Source: GAS188 sp963794475 (GTDB lineage: Bacteria; Pseudomonadota; Alphaproteobacteria; Rhizobiales; Beijerinckiaceae). From it: a DNA stretch of 64,000 bases. The notes beneath the pieces were generated by a model, which was not told the DNA's origin, made no database searches, and worked only from the letters and a program-made list of their open reading frames with translations. Both the position numbers and the translations under genes were made by a program. Of this stretch, positions 9,706 to 17,906 are shown piece by piece; position 1 is the stretch's first letter, and each line of letters begins with the position of its first letter. The stretch spans positions 310,001 to 374,000 of the forward strand of contig CAWCDW010000003.1 in assembly GCA_963794475.1 (NCBI GenBank), read 5' to 3'.

Positions 9706-9904
9706 TTGGCGTCGATGCGGGGGGTTAGCTTCGCGAGCCTCCTGGAGGTTTTGGGCAGTGGAGGGAGGAGGAACTCATCGCGGGCGCCGCGGGACCTCGT
9801 AGTTGTTATTGATCGAGTCTGAGGATGCGTTTGAGGCGAGCGAAGAGTATCTCAATCTTCTTTCGCTCTCGGCGTGAGACTGCGTAAGCCTCGCTCCCCT
9901 GGTA
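9706..9904 (-). pseudogene. C-terminal remnant of a DDE transposase (IS5/IS1182-like)
   Basis: Reading the minus strand from 9904 gives SEAYAVSRRERKKIEILFAR, then LKRILRLD, then a stop; after a frame change it continues as RGARDEFLL and RRLAKLTPR. These match, from memory, the conserved end of transposases with ...RRERKKIEMLFAHLKRIL...RGARDEFLLAATAQNLRKLAKL. Only about 60 residues survive, with one stop and one frameshift. No terminal inverted repeats were located, so the element is not active. Confidence 0.6.
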
Positions 9905-10079
9905 TTGCAGTTATCGACGCGAAGTGGACGCCGCTCGGACGCGTCGGATAAGGAGCCCTGGGGCTAATTCCCAGCTCCCATCGCACACGTGGGCCTTTTT
10001 TATCAGGCAGCCTTGACCTTGGCTGCTCTTGTCGGCTCAAGAACCCTCTCTCGGCTGCTCGCGCCCCGGAGTTGCTGCA

Positions 10080-10319
10080 TTATTGGTTTGGCTCTGGCAA
10101 TGCAAAGGCGAGCGCCTGCCCCGCTAGCGAAGCGACGGGCTCATCCCTGTTGCCCGAATAGTCGCACCGCCAGCTAACGATTGTCCAGCCTGGATTGTCC
10201 CCTGCCCATCGCGCTAACGTCGGCATCGCGCACAGCGCGCAGATCGTCACTGACATTTGCTGATCGACTGCAACATGCTTCTGTTCGCAAACAGTGGCAT
10301 TCTCGATCATGCAGACCAT
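10080..10319 (-). CDS. small conserved-type hypothetical protein
   Basis: 79 residues with conserved-looking Cys pattern (MVCMIENATVC, ICALC) and the motif LARWAGDNPGW followed by WRC. I recall similar small proteins of unknown function in many Rhizobiales genomes. The start at 10319 is chosen because GGAGGTGAT, a near-perfect Shine-Dalgarno sequence, ends about four bases before it; an in-frame ATG eight codons upstream overlaps this signal. Monocistronic. Confidence 0.65.
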   Translation of the reverse strand: MVCMIENATVCEQKHVAVDQQMSVTICALCAMPTLARWAGDNPGWTIVSWRCDYSGNRDEPVASLAGQALAFALPEPNQ

Positions 10320-10811
10320 AAATATCACCTCCAGAAAATTCATTGTTGCTCCCCTTTGGTTCGAGATCGCTTATCGCAACTGAGGTCTCCTTCCACCGGA
10401 GACAGGTCCCTCTTCAGCCAAAAAAGCTTCCGAGCGCAGACGCTCCCCGCACGCCAAGATATCGCGCCGGAGGCAGGCGCAGCCTGGATTGAAGCACCAA
10501 GCTATCGCGTGTCGCACTCAAGGTCCGATTGGAATGTCCAATATCCCATCAGCATGCCTCGCTCGAGCTGATCCCCGTCAGCCCCATTTCCAAAACTCTT
10601 TCAGTTGCCACTGCTCTTGCTCACCGTAGATGCCGGGTGGCGTTTTGCGCCTACCTTGTTTGAGGTAGAACGATGCGCCAGGATTGCTTTATTCTTTCGT
10701 TCGCGCGAGCGCATCCGAGGCGTGGCCGTCCATCAGCTTCGTTGGCCCGCTTGTCAGGATGACGCGACGGACCGCTTAGCAGTGCAGTCATTCAGATTAA
10801 CGGAGGCGACA
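10320..10811. other. intergenic region between divergent small gene and LuxR gene
   Basis: About 490 bases containing the start signals of both flanking genes. An open frame continuing the regulator upstream to 10605 has no ribosome binding site and is not used. Nothing else recognised. Confidence 0.45.
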
Positions 10812-11906
10812 ATGCTCCGAATTGAATGCATTAGGGACGCCGTCGAAGACGTCACGACGGCGGCGCTGCTCGGGGAAGGTTGGGAGGATGCGCTGCACCG
10901 TTTTGCCTATGCGTCTGGAGCGCATGGCGCGGTTCTGATGCGCAACCGACCCAGCCGGATGCTCTCGGCCATTACGACCGAAGAGGTGGCTGAGACGGTG
11001 TCGGCTTTTGCGGCTGGGCGGGCGCCCCCAAGCTCTCGCTATGTCGTGGTCAGAGTGGGTCCAAAAATCGGATTTCGAGTGGATCATGATGATTACAATC
11101 AAGACCAGCTCGACCGTGACCCATTTTATCAGGAGTTTTTGAGGCCGGCCGGGTTCTTCTGGCACGCGAATACCGCCTTGACGTTTGATCGCGATGAATG
11201 GGTTGAGCTCAGCCTCAAGCGGCGCATCCAGTGCGGCCCTTATCAGAGGGAGGACGCAATTGCGCTCAATAGTGTCTTGCCGCAGTTGCGTGCGTCTGCC
11301 CGGCTCGCGACACAGACGCTCAGCAACGAGGCGACCGCCGTGTCAACTCTCCTGCGGAGCCGCGGCAATTCCCTCTATCAACTTGATGCCGGGGGCCGCG
11401 TGCTCTGGACTGAAGCGCTCAATGCGCTCGACAAAGCAGACCATCCGATCAGCGTCATCGGGCGAAGGCTACGCTCTCGCGACGCCAGCGCGCAGCGGGC
11501 GCTTGACCATGCGGTGGGCATGGCGGTCGCGAGGCCTGGAGCGACAACGCTCGCTCCACTTACCGGCGACAATGCGCGTCGTTACTTTTTGCAGATTGTT
11601 CCGATTCCGGGCCGTGCTCGCGACATCTTCCACTCCGCTGCCGCGATTGCGGTGCTGATCGATGTGCGCAACCCGCCACGCCATCGACGCCTCGATCCCT
11701 CGACCATCGGCGAGGCCCTCGCCTTGACTGACCGCGAGGCCGACGTGGCGTGTCTCCTCGCGGAGGGACTGGCACTTGTGGATATCGCAGCCCGGCTTCG
11801 GATGCGGCCCTCTACTGCGCGTGTGCATTTGCGAAGCATCTTCGAAAAGACGGGCACGAAGCGGCAGGCCGAGCTCGTAGCCTTTCTGGGACACCTGCGT
11901 CCATGA
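10812..11906 (+). CDS. LuxR-family transcriptional regulator
   Basis: 364 residues. The C-terminal about 60 residues form a LuxR/FixJ-type helix-turn-helix (LTDREADVACLLAEGL ... IAARLRMRPSTARVHLRSIF). The N-terminal 290 residues have no receiver domain and no autoinducer-domain signature that I can recognise; a PAS-like sensory part is possible. The start ATG has GGAGG six bases upstream. It stands alone; its targets and ligand are unknown. Proximity to the hyuAB cluster is not close enough to assign control. Confidence 0.75.
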   Translation: MLRIECIRDAVEDVTTAALLGEGWEDALHRFAYASGAHGAVLMRNRPSRMLSAITTEEVAETVSAFAAGRAPPSSRYVVVRVGPKIGFRVDHDDYNQDQLDRDPFYQEFLRPAGFFWHANTALTFDRDEWVELSLKRRIQCGPYQREDAIALNSVLPQLRASARLATQTLSNEATAVSTLLRSRGNSLYQLDAGGRVLWTEALNALDKADHPISVIGRRLRSRDASAQRALDHAVGMAVARPGATTLAPLTGDNARRYFLQIVPIPGRARDIFHSAAAIAVLIDVRNPPRHRRLDPSTIGEALALTDREADVACLLAEGLALVDIAARLRMRPSTARVHLRSIFEKTGTKRQAELVAFLGHLRP

Positions 11907-12119
11907 GCCTTGCGCACAACTACTTGCGTCGGGATCATACAATGGCCGTTCAAAACGCCGCCTTTGACGGACGATTTGCGCGCATAGGCGAAGCTTGAGT
12001 TACGCGATCAGAAACCACCGCCCGGTATGCCGCGCCGCTCAACCATGCCAAGGGCGCAATGCGGCGTAGCCAGCTGTCCGCTCAAATCCGGCACCATTCG
12101 GCGACGGCTTTTCCGTATT

Positions 12120-12240
12120 ATTTTCCGTATGAAGGGTGCGAGCCGTGGCGCGCACCATCCGCAACGCCAAATTGATTGGATGAGCCACTCCGCGGATGCC
12201 TTCCGCTACATGGCAATGGCTTACAAGGAGATCGTGCCGC
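12120..12240 (+). pseudogene. possible phage terminase large-subunit remnant
   Basis: In one frame the DNA encodes QIDWMSHSADAFRYMAMAY (about 12,168-12,224), resembling the C-terminal ...DxSSHxADAFRYxA motif common at the end of phage terminase large subunits. Neither the ATPase nor the rest of the nuclease domain is present in any nearby frame. Best read as a relic of a lost prophage; chance similarity cannot be excluded. Confidence 0.4.
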
Positions 12241-12414
12241 CGCCAAGCTTTGGGAGGCGCAGGATCGGCCGAGGAGACGGTCTTGGACGTAGAGCGAGGC
12301 CCGCAGGGCACGGAGGCCACCAGCCCGCGATCAGGGGATTAGCATGGGCCGGCGGGTGCACCATAAAACTATAGGGTTACCTCGCCTGCCTCCCTGCCTG
12401 TCATCGCACTGAGA

Positions 12415-12439
12415 GGAACATCGGGCCGAGCCTGTCGTT
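12415..12439 (+). promoter_or_regulatory. EcfG-type (general stress) promoter
   Basis: GGAAC at 12,415-12,419 and CGTT at 12,436-12,439 are separated by 16 bases, matching the consensus recognised by EcfG sigma factors of Alphaproteobacteria. The -10 element lies 34 bases before the ATG of the 46-residue membrane peptide. Confidence 0.6.
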
Positions 12440-12473
12440 GCCGAGCGGTGCTGACGTTCAAGGTATCGCTTTT

Positions 12474-12614
12474 ATGGATCAGTCTCAGGCGAGAACTGCC
12501 GGACACCTATCTCGCGCGACCGTAGGCATCTTTGCCGCGGTTGCGTCCTCCGTCACGCTTGCGTGGATTGCCTTCCTCGTTTGGCTGGGACTCAGGGCTT
12601 TTGGTTTGCTCTGA
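12474..12614 (+). CDS. 46-residue single-span membrane peptide, stress-promoter driven
   Basis: A short frame encoding 46 residues: about 16 polar, N-terminal residues then a hydrophobic segment (TVGIFAAVASSVTLAWIAFL) with an aromatic-rich end. One transmembrane helix, N-terminus probably cytoplasmic. The ribosome binding site is weak (AAGG about ten bases before the ATG). The main support is the EcfG-type promoter 35 bases upstream. General-stress regulons of Methylobacterium and relatives include many small membrane proteins of unknown role, so this fits. Confidence 0.5.
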   Translation: MDQSQARTAGHLSRATVGIFAAVASSVTLAWIAFLVWLGLRAFGLL

Positions 12615-12736
12615 CCGGATTGGCTTGGCACGCTATTGCGACAGTGGCAGGCCATCAGCGGGTCACGACCGTTCTCGCCTACCTTAATCGCCGCGCGATA
12701 CCCATATAAGAACCTCGCTTCAAAGAGGAGAACGGG

Positions 12737-12814
12737 ATGGAATGGACCGCACCGGAGTTTGTCGAAGTTTGCGTCGGCATGGAAGTGACGAGTTACGAAT
12801 CCGCAGAGATCTGA
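12737..12814 (+). CDS. pqqA: PqqA-like peptide (PQQ precursor type), orphan
   Basis: A 25-residue peptide with AGAGGAG seven bases before the ATG. It contains CVGMEVTSYESAEI; Glu16 and Tyr20 form the ExxxY pair that PqqE cross-links to make pyrroloquinoline quinone. From memory, the Methylobacterium extorquens PqqA shares VGMEVTSYESAEI and then has four more residues; here a stop follows directly. No pqqB, C, D or E lies in the window. A strong terminator begins 26 bases after the stop, so it is a one-gene transcript. It may be an extra donor copy for a distant pqq operon, or a diverged RiPP precursor. Confidence 0.75.
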   Translation: MEWTAPEFVEVCVGMEVTSYESAEI

Positions 12815-12839
12815 CGCGGGTCTAACCTTCTCAATAAAG

Positions 12840-12869
12840 GCCCCGGCTCGGAAGAGCGCGGGGCTTTTT
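12840..12869 (+). terminator. intrinsic terminator after pqqA
   Basis: Stem GCCCCG/CGGGGC (12,840-12,845 with 12,859-12,864) continues inward as GCTC/GAGC with one bulged G and a GGAA tetraloop, followed by five T. It is a textbook rho-independent terminator and supports a short, discrete pqqA transcript. Confidence 0.85.
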
Positions 12870-13014
12870 CACGAGCGCATTCTGAGCATTTGTTCAGAAT
12901 TCTTCGCCTCCATGCGTGGCGACGACCAACTCAGGGTCCCTCAACGCAGGCGAGAGATCGCCAGGGATATCTGCGTCGAGGCGGGTCCTCACGAAATGCC
13001 TCTCACGCCTCCTC

Positions 13015-13066
13015 GAGTGCCTCCTAGCGGCATTGCACTCGGAGGCGGAACCCCCCGCCGCCTCCG
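13015..13066 (-). terminator. tandem hairpins downstream of the repeat-protein gene
   Basis: Two hairpins follow the stop codon of the minus-strand gene: CGGAGGCGG/CCGCCTCCG (13,040-13,048 with 13,058-13,066, perfect nine pairs) and GAGTGC/GCACTC (13,015-13,020 with 13,035-13,040). There is no T tract, so they may act as a 3'-end stabiliser or as part of a factor-dependent terminator. Confidence 0.4.
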
Positions 13067-13145
13067 CAATTCCTGGAGGAGTGTGCTGACTACAACCCAC
13101 TCACCAGCGTTAATTCTCCGGGCATCAATTCCCCCAGGCGCCCGG

Positions 13146-14110
13146 TCAAACGAGGTCGGTAGGCTTCGCGAGCGTGCTCCAATTCCCGCCGGGTGCCGCC
13201 GCATTCCCTTGAAGGGTCACGGTCTGCGAGGAGGCGATCTGCGCACCGTTCATCGTCCATTCGTCGAGCACGCCGCTCGTGTTTCGCCACAGGATATCGG
13301 ATTTGCCGTCGCCGCTGAAATCGGCGATCTGCGCGATTTGCCAGGACGCATCAGGCGAAACTGCGTTGCCGCCCAATGTGACCACTTGGCTAGAGGCGAT
13401 CTGCGAGCCATTCATCGTCCAGTCGATGAGTGTGCCGCTGGTGTTGCGCCACAGGATGTCAGATTTTCCATCGCCGCTGAAATCGCCGATCCCGGCGACG
13501 CTCCAGGACGCATCCGGCATCGTCGGACTTCCTCCCAATGTAATGTCTTGGCTCGACGCGATCTGAGACCCGTTCATCGTCCAGTCGACAAGCGTGCCGT
13601 TCGTGTTTCGCCAAAGAATGTCAGTTTTTCCATCTCCATTGAAATCGCCGAAACCGGCGACGTTCCAGGACGTATCGGGGGCAACCGAGCTTCCCCCTAA
13701 AGTGACATTCTGGCTAGCGGTGATCTGTGAGCCATTCATGGTCCAGTCAACCAGCGCCCCGTTATTGTTGCGCCACAGGATGTCCGACTTACCGTCCCCG
13801 TTGAAATCGCCGAGACCGGCAACATTCCAGGATGCATCCGGTGTCACCGGAGTGCCGCCCAAGGTGGCATTCTGGGCCGATGTGACCTGCGCGCCATTCA
13901 TCGTCCAGTCGATCAGCGAGCCGTTGGTGCTGCGCCAAAGGAGATCGGCCTTTCCATCCCCGTTAAAATCGCCAACACCCGCAACATTCCAGGAGGCATC
14001 CGGCGCCACCGCATTTCCACCCAAGGTGACCTGTTGGCTCGACGTGATCTGCGCCCCATTCAGCGTCCAGTGCGCGAGCGTACCGTCGTTGCTGTTTCGC
14101 CAGAAGACAT
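13146..14110 (-). repeat. six tandem about 162-bp repeats encoding FG-GAP/VCBS-like modules
   Basis: The 3' third of the repeat-protein gene is built of about 54-residue units, each with WT(M/L)NG, a TLGG or TLQG turn, DASW and (five times) DF(N/S)GDGK(S/T/A)D(I/L)LWR. The DNA repeats are clearly related but not identical, so the array is old enough to have diverged. The acidic DxNxDGxxD loops are calcium-binding-like. Confidence 0.85.
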
Positions 14111-15857
14111 CGGAAATCCCGGTATTCGTTCCAGGGCCGTTAGTGATCAGTATGCCGGTCCCACCGTCGCTCGTGGCAGTAAAATTCGTGCTGCCCAGGC
14201 TTGAGGTCTGGAAAGCCAAGCTTGCCAACTGGCTCGCTCCGTTCGAGACCTGCAATATGCCCGTCGTTGCATTGAAGTTGAAGGTCACATTTGTCGAGGA
14301 AAAGTTTTTGAGGTCGATCTGATCACCGTTGACGAAATTCTGGAGTTGCGGCCCCGTATAGGAAGGGCTCCCGACATTGGTGCCGAAGGTCGCCGGATTG
14401 TCGACGATCAATTTGCTGGTGCCAGCGAAATCGATTTGCGTGCTCGTGGTTGCCGGGGCGGCGACTTCAAGCGTGCCAGCAGTTTCGACTTGAACGAGGC
14501 CAGTAAAGGCGCCGCCCAGGATGAGGGTGCCGTTATCCATGACCGTCGGAACGGCATTTGCCCCCCCCAGCGTCCAAGTCCCGCCGCTATCGACGGCGAG
14601 GGTCTGGAAATTGCCGAACGTACCGGTGCCCACTCCAGTGAGCGAACCGCTGCCGCTAGCAAGTTCAAGAGTGTTGGTGCCGCCGCTGTTGGCAGTGACC
14701 TTGCTATTGAACACCGCACCAGGGTCGACCACGAGTCGGTTGGTGCCGCTGCCCGCGAAATCGATTGCATAGGTTCCACCGGTAATCGTCCCGGCATTCG
14801 TTACCGTGCTCGTGCCGCCGGTAATGAAGACGCCGAACGACGTGCCCGAGAGAGTGGCACCTGCATCGTTGGTGACGCTTCCCCCGCCTTCGATATCAGC
14901 ACCCGCGCCCGCCGTGCCCGTCGCGGTGATATGGCCAGCATTGACGAGCGTGCCTGCCCCACCTTGCATCGCGATGCCTGAAGCTTGGCCCGAGATGGAC
15001 CCAGATGCGCTGTTGATGACGCTACCGCCAGCCCCGAGATCGACTCCGTGAGAGCCTGAGATGCTCCCGCTGTTCGACACCGTCCCCAACGCATTCGTGG
15101 TGAAGATGCCGTTTAGACCGCCCGAGATCGACCCGCCCGAATTGTTGGTGACGCTGCCACCGCCGGCCAGTTCTACACCTGTCCCGGCCGTCCCAGTTGC
15201 CGTGATGCTGCCGCTGTTCGTGACCGCTCCCGAAGTCCCTGTTTCAGCATAGACTCCTATATTGGCGCCCGTGATGCTTGCGCCCGTGGCGTTGTTCACG
15301 CTACCACCTTTGACAAGCGCAATCCCGTCGCTGCCCGCAATGCTGCCATTGTTCGTGATCGCACCCGCGGCGCCGGTGATGAAGGCTCCAAATCCATTGC
15401 CCGTGATCGAGCCGGTCGAGTTGTTCGTGAGGATGCCGCCATTTCCGAGAATGACCCCGGCGCCGCCTGTGCCGCTCGCGCCGATGGTGCCGCCATTTGT
15501 CACGGTTCCCGTGGCGGTGGCGATGTAAACCCCAGCCCCGCCGGTCCCGGCCACTCCAACGCCCGAGAGCGAGCCGCCTGCGTTGTTGGTGACGCTTCCC
15601 CCGTGGAGCAAGAGGGCGTCCGTGCCCGAAATGGTACCGGTGTTCCCGATGATGCCGGGGCCTCCGAGCGACACGCCGATGCCGCCGGTAGTAGAGACCA
15701 ATCCAAGATTTGAAATCGTCCAAGTGGTGCCGACTGGTCCGTCGACACCATCTCCTGCCGAGGTCACGGTACCGGTACTGGTGATGTAGAGAGGATTGTC
15801 GTTCGTCGGGTTGAGGATTACCGGACCGGTGGTGGCTGTGCTGATCGTCCTCGACAT
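13146..15857 (-). CDS. large surface/secreted protein: beta-helix repeats plus FG-GAP modules
   Basis: 903 residues, strongly Gly/Ser/Thr/Asn-rich. Residues about 1-390 are short repeats (GSVTNNSGGSISG, GTVTNSGSIT) typical of a right-handed beta-helix; about 390-590 is a linker with further strands; about 595-903 are six FG-GAP/VCBS-like modules with calcium-loop motifs DFNGDGK. No Sec signal peptide is visible; the N-terminus (MSRTISTATTGPV) resembles proteins exported by other routes, perhaps type I, but no exporter is adjacent and no classic RTX nonapeptides occur. GGAG precedes the ATG. Probable role: adhesion or cell-surface matrix. Confidence 0.8.
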   Translation of the reverse strand: MSRTISTATTGPVILNPTNDNPLYITSTGTVTSAGDGVDGPVGTTWTISNLGLVSTTGGIGVSLGGPGIIGNTGTISGTDALLLHGGSVTNNAGGSLSGVGVAGTGGAGVYIATATGTVTNGGTIGASGTGGAGVILGNGGILTNNSTGSITGNGFGAFITGAAGAITNNGSIAGSDGIALVKGGSVNNATGASITGANIGVYAETGTSGAVTNSGSITATGTAGTGVELAGGGSVTNNSGGSISGGLNGIFTTNALGTVSNSGSISGSHGVDLGAGGSVINSASGSISGQASGIAMQGGAGTLVNAGHITATGTAGAGADIEGGGSVTNDAGATLSGTSFGVFITGGTSTVTNAGTITGGTYAIDFAGSGTNRLVVDPGAVFNSKVTANSGGTNTLELASGSGSLTGVGTGTFGNFQTLAVDSGGTWTLGGANAVPTVMDNGTLILGGAFTGLVQVETAGTLEVAAPATTSTQIDFAGTSKLIVDNPATFGTNVGSPSYTGPQLQNFVNGDQIDLKNFSSTNVTFNFNATTGILQVSNGASQLASLAFQTSSLGSTNFTATSDGGTGILITNGPGTNTGISDVFWRNSNDGTLAHWTLNGAQITSSQQVTLGGNAVAPDASWNVAGVGDFNGDGKADLLWRSTNGSLIDWTMNGAQVTSAQNATLGGTPVTPDASWNVAGLGDFNGDGKSDILWRNNNGALVDWTMNGSQITASQNVTLGGSSVAPDTSWNVAGFGDFNGDGKTDILWRNTNGTLVDWTMNGSQIASSQDITLGGSPTMPDASWSVAGIGDFSGDGKSDILWRNTSGTLIDWTMNGSQIASSQVVTLGGNAVSPDASWQIAQIADFSGDGKSDILWRNTSGVLDEWTMNGAQIASSQTVTLQGNAAAPGGNWSTLAKPTDLV

Positions 15858-16512
15858 TTAGCTCTCCTTCATCACGAGATATCGGTTGTTGATCTATCCA
15901 ACGAGGTTGAGCGGCACTGGTTTCTGCGCGGCTCGCTGCGCCAACGGTCTACCCCGCCCGGAGTAGTCTCCTAACGCAGCGGACCGATCCGCGACGCAGG
16001 AGAACTGTACTCGGGAAAATGCAGGGCTAAGGCTGCGCGGCGGTCGAGGCGGTTTTGCTAGTCGCCAACTACCGCAGCCCTGGGCCCGGCGCGCAGGCGC
16101 ATGTCTTTAGCTCGCTCGCCACATGGGTCTTGAGCAGCGCTGGCGAGAGCGACCCGGGAAAAAGCTGATCGAGAAGGCCTTCGGCGGACCCTGCGTGATT
16201 TATCGCTGCAAATTGTCAGCCTGCGGCGAAACATGCAACTCGCAAGATCCTTCAAGCGGCCCCCTGACGAACAATTCAGGCGACCGGAATGGACTGTCCT
16301 TTGACGGGATGCCCGCCTGGCCTAACAGAGATTGCCCCCCACACAGCCCGCCTCCGAAATGCCCTTCACTTCTCCTGAAGGCCGCCCACGGGCATCGCAC
16401 GTAAAGGGGGCATCCCCTCACCCTGGGCAGGCCGACAACGTTGCCCGCCGTCTTCCGCAGCTTCTTGAAGGGGTGAGTTGACTACGACCCACTTCGTGCC
16501 CAAGTCGCGATC
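15858..16512. other. intergenic region upstream of the repeat-protein gene
   Basis: About 650 bases without a supported gene. A minus-strand frame of about 48 codons ending near 16,070 reads like a protein but lacks a start codon. TGACTACGACCCACT at 16,479-16,493 nearly repeats 13,087-13,101. Confidence 0.4.
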
Positions 16513-16914
16513 CTACCCGACCGTGATCCGGTGCGCTTTAGCTCGCTCAGCTTTGGGTAAAGTCAATGTCAGAACACCCTCATTCATCTCGGCCTTTATC
16601 TTTTCCTGATCGACGTTATTCGGCGAAAGACTGAAGGTCCGCCGATAGTGCCCGATGTTGTATTCCGTGTAGACCGGTTGCAGCTTCTCGTATTTGGAGA
16701 AATCGATGTGACCGATGATGTTGAGGACGTCACTCTCAACATGAATGTCCAGGTTCCCCTTCTCAACTCCGGGCATTTCCATCACGACGGTCAGCGCCTG
16801 ATCCGTCTCGTAGATGTCAGTCACGGGGACAAACGCCCTGACCGGGATGGTTAACTCCTCGCTCTTCTGCAACTCCCGCTTCTCCTGCACCTGCATCTCT
16901 TGTCCTGGGGTCAT
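16513..16914 (-). CDS. small heat-shock protein, Hsp20 family
   Basis: 133 residues with an alpha-crystallin domain from about 25 to the end: PVTDIYETDQALTVVMEMPG at its start and the GVLTLTLPK motif near the C-terminus. ATP-independent holdase that keeps unfolding proteins soluble. The ATG at 16,914 has GGGAG eight bases upstream; a TTG at 16,944 overlapping the previous stop would add ten residues. It is the second gene of a two-gene hsp20 operon; such paired Hsp20s often co-assemble. Confidence 0.85.
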   Translation of the reverse strand: MTPGQEMQVQEKRELQKSEELTIPVRAFVPVTDIYETDQALTVVMEMPGVEKGNLDIHVESDVLNIIGHIDFSKYEKLQPVYTEYNIGHYRRTFSLSPNNVDQEKIKAEMNEGVLTLTLPKAERAKAHRITVG

Positions 16915-16940
16915 GACTAAGCTCCCACTTGCTCGCTCTT

Positions 16941-17366
16941 TCAACCGATCTTGATCGCGCGTGGCTTGTCGCTCTCCGCTCTCGGGATGAAGAGAGCCAG
17001 GATGCCGCTGCGTAGTTCGGCTTTGATGCCATTCGGATCGATCTTTACAGGCAGCGTGATCGTTCGGGCAAAACTTCCGGCTACGCGCTCCCGCCTGTGG
17101 ATGCTGGCACCCTCGCCATACGCGACCGACTTGTTGCCTGAGATCGCGATGGTGTTCTCCTTGGCTTGAATTTCGAGATCGCTTTTCGCTACGCCCGGCA
17201 ATTCCACGATGGCGACAAAATCGTGGCCCTGCTGGAACACGTTAATCGGAGGGTAAGCGCCTCTGCCCGAGGTCGCATCCTCAAACCACTCACTGCTGCG
17301 CCGTCCTTCCAGTTCCCGCTGCAAGCGCAACAGCGCATCGAAGGGATCGGCAAGTCCCGCAATCAT
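16941..17366 (-). CDS. small heat-shock protein, Hsp20/IbpA type
   Basis: 141 residues of IbpA type: N-terminal DPFDALLRLQRELE, then an alpha-crystallin domain (YPPINVFQ, VAIVELPGVAKSDLEIQ) ending in the conserved GILALFIPR and a short tail. A cytosolic holdase chaperone. GGGAGG lies seven bases before the ATG. The sequence just upstream can fold so that CACGG next to the ribosome site pairs with CCGTG, see findings. First gene of the hsp20 pair. Confidence 0.9.
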   Translation of the reverse strand: MIAGLADPFDALLRLQRELEGRRSSEWFEDATSGRGAYPPINVFQQGHDFVAIVELPGVAKSDLEIQAKENTIAISGNKSVAYGEGASIHRRERVAGSFARTITLPVKIDPNGIKAELRSGILALFIPRAESDKPRAIKIG

Positions 17367-17906
17367 GGCAATACCTCCCGTGGCTCAAAGTTGCTGGCAC
17401 GGACCGTGAAGCCTCGTTCAAGTCCGCCGACATCCATCTATTTTTGACGATTGGTACCTTCAAGAGGCGAGTGCCATGAACTTGAGACACGCGACGCATC
17501 AGCTACCGAGCGCATGATATAGAAAAGGCCACCGCCATGCCTCGCCGCAGCAGACGTTCGGCAAATGCCCTGGGGAGCACAGGGACGGCCCTCGATCTCG
17601 GGAACACCCCCCGAACGGTCAGATGCCCGATGGCCGCTGCATGGCCCAGCAACTGGCGCAGCGCGCTAGAGGGCCGGCGAGGTGTATTGGGTAGAAACCG
17701 CCTGGCTTGTCACATCGGCGTCGCCCTGGTCCCACACAAGCTCCGCCTCAGGAATGCCCCTACACGCGTCCTGGAATGCCCTCGGGGCGGAACTTCGTGG
17801 AAGGTTTGTGCTGAGACGTTGCGGGATTCTTGATGGCCGAGGCCCGCATGCGAGCCTGTCGGTTTCGCCAGTTTCGCCTGCCTCTCTGCACTGGCCCCGC
17901 CGAAAG
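17367..17906. other. intergenic region between kup remnant and hsp20 operon
   Basis: About 540 bases holding the hsp20 leader and promoter on the minus strand. CTTGAA (minus strand, 17,464-17,459) could be a -35 of a heat-shock promoter but its -10 partner is weak. The remaining frames show no recognisable gene. Confidence 0.4.

Noticed and set aside
13146..14110. the 162-bp repeats as a CRISPR array
   Set aside because: Repeats are contiguous, coding and diverged, without unique spacers of constant length.
12912..14981. plus-strand frames opposite the repeat protein
   Set aside because: They repeat because the antisense gene repeats; not independent genes or a separate array.
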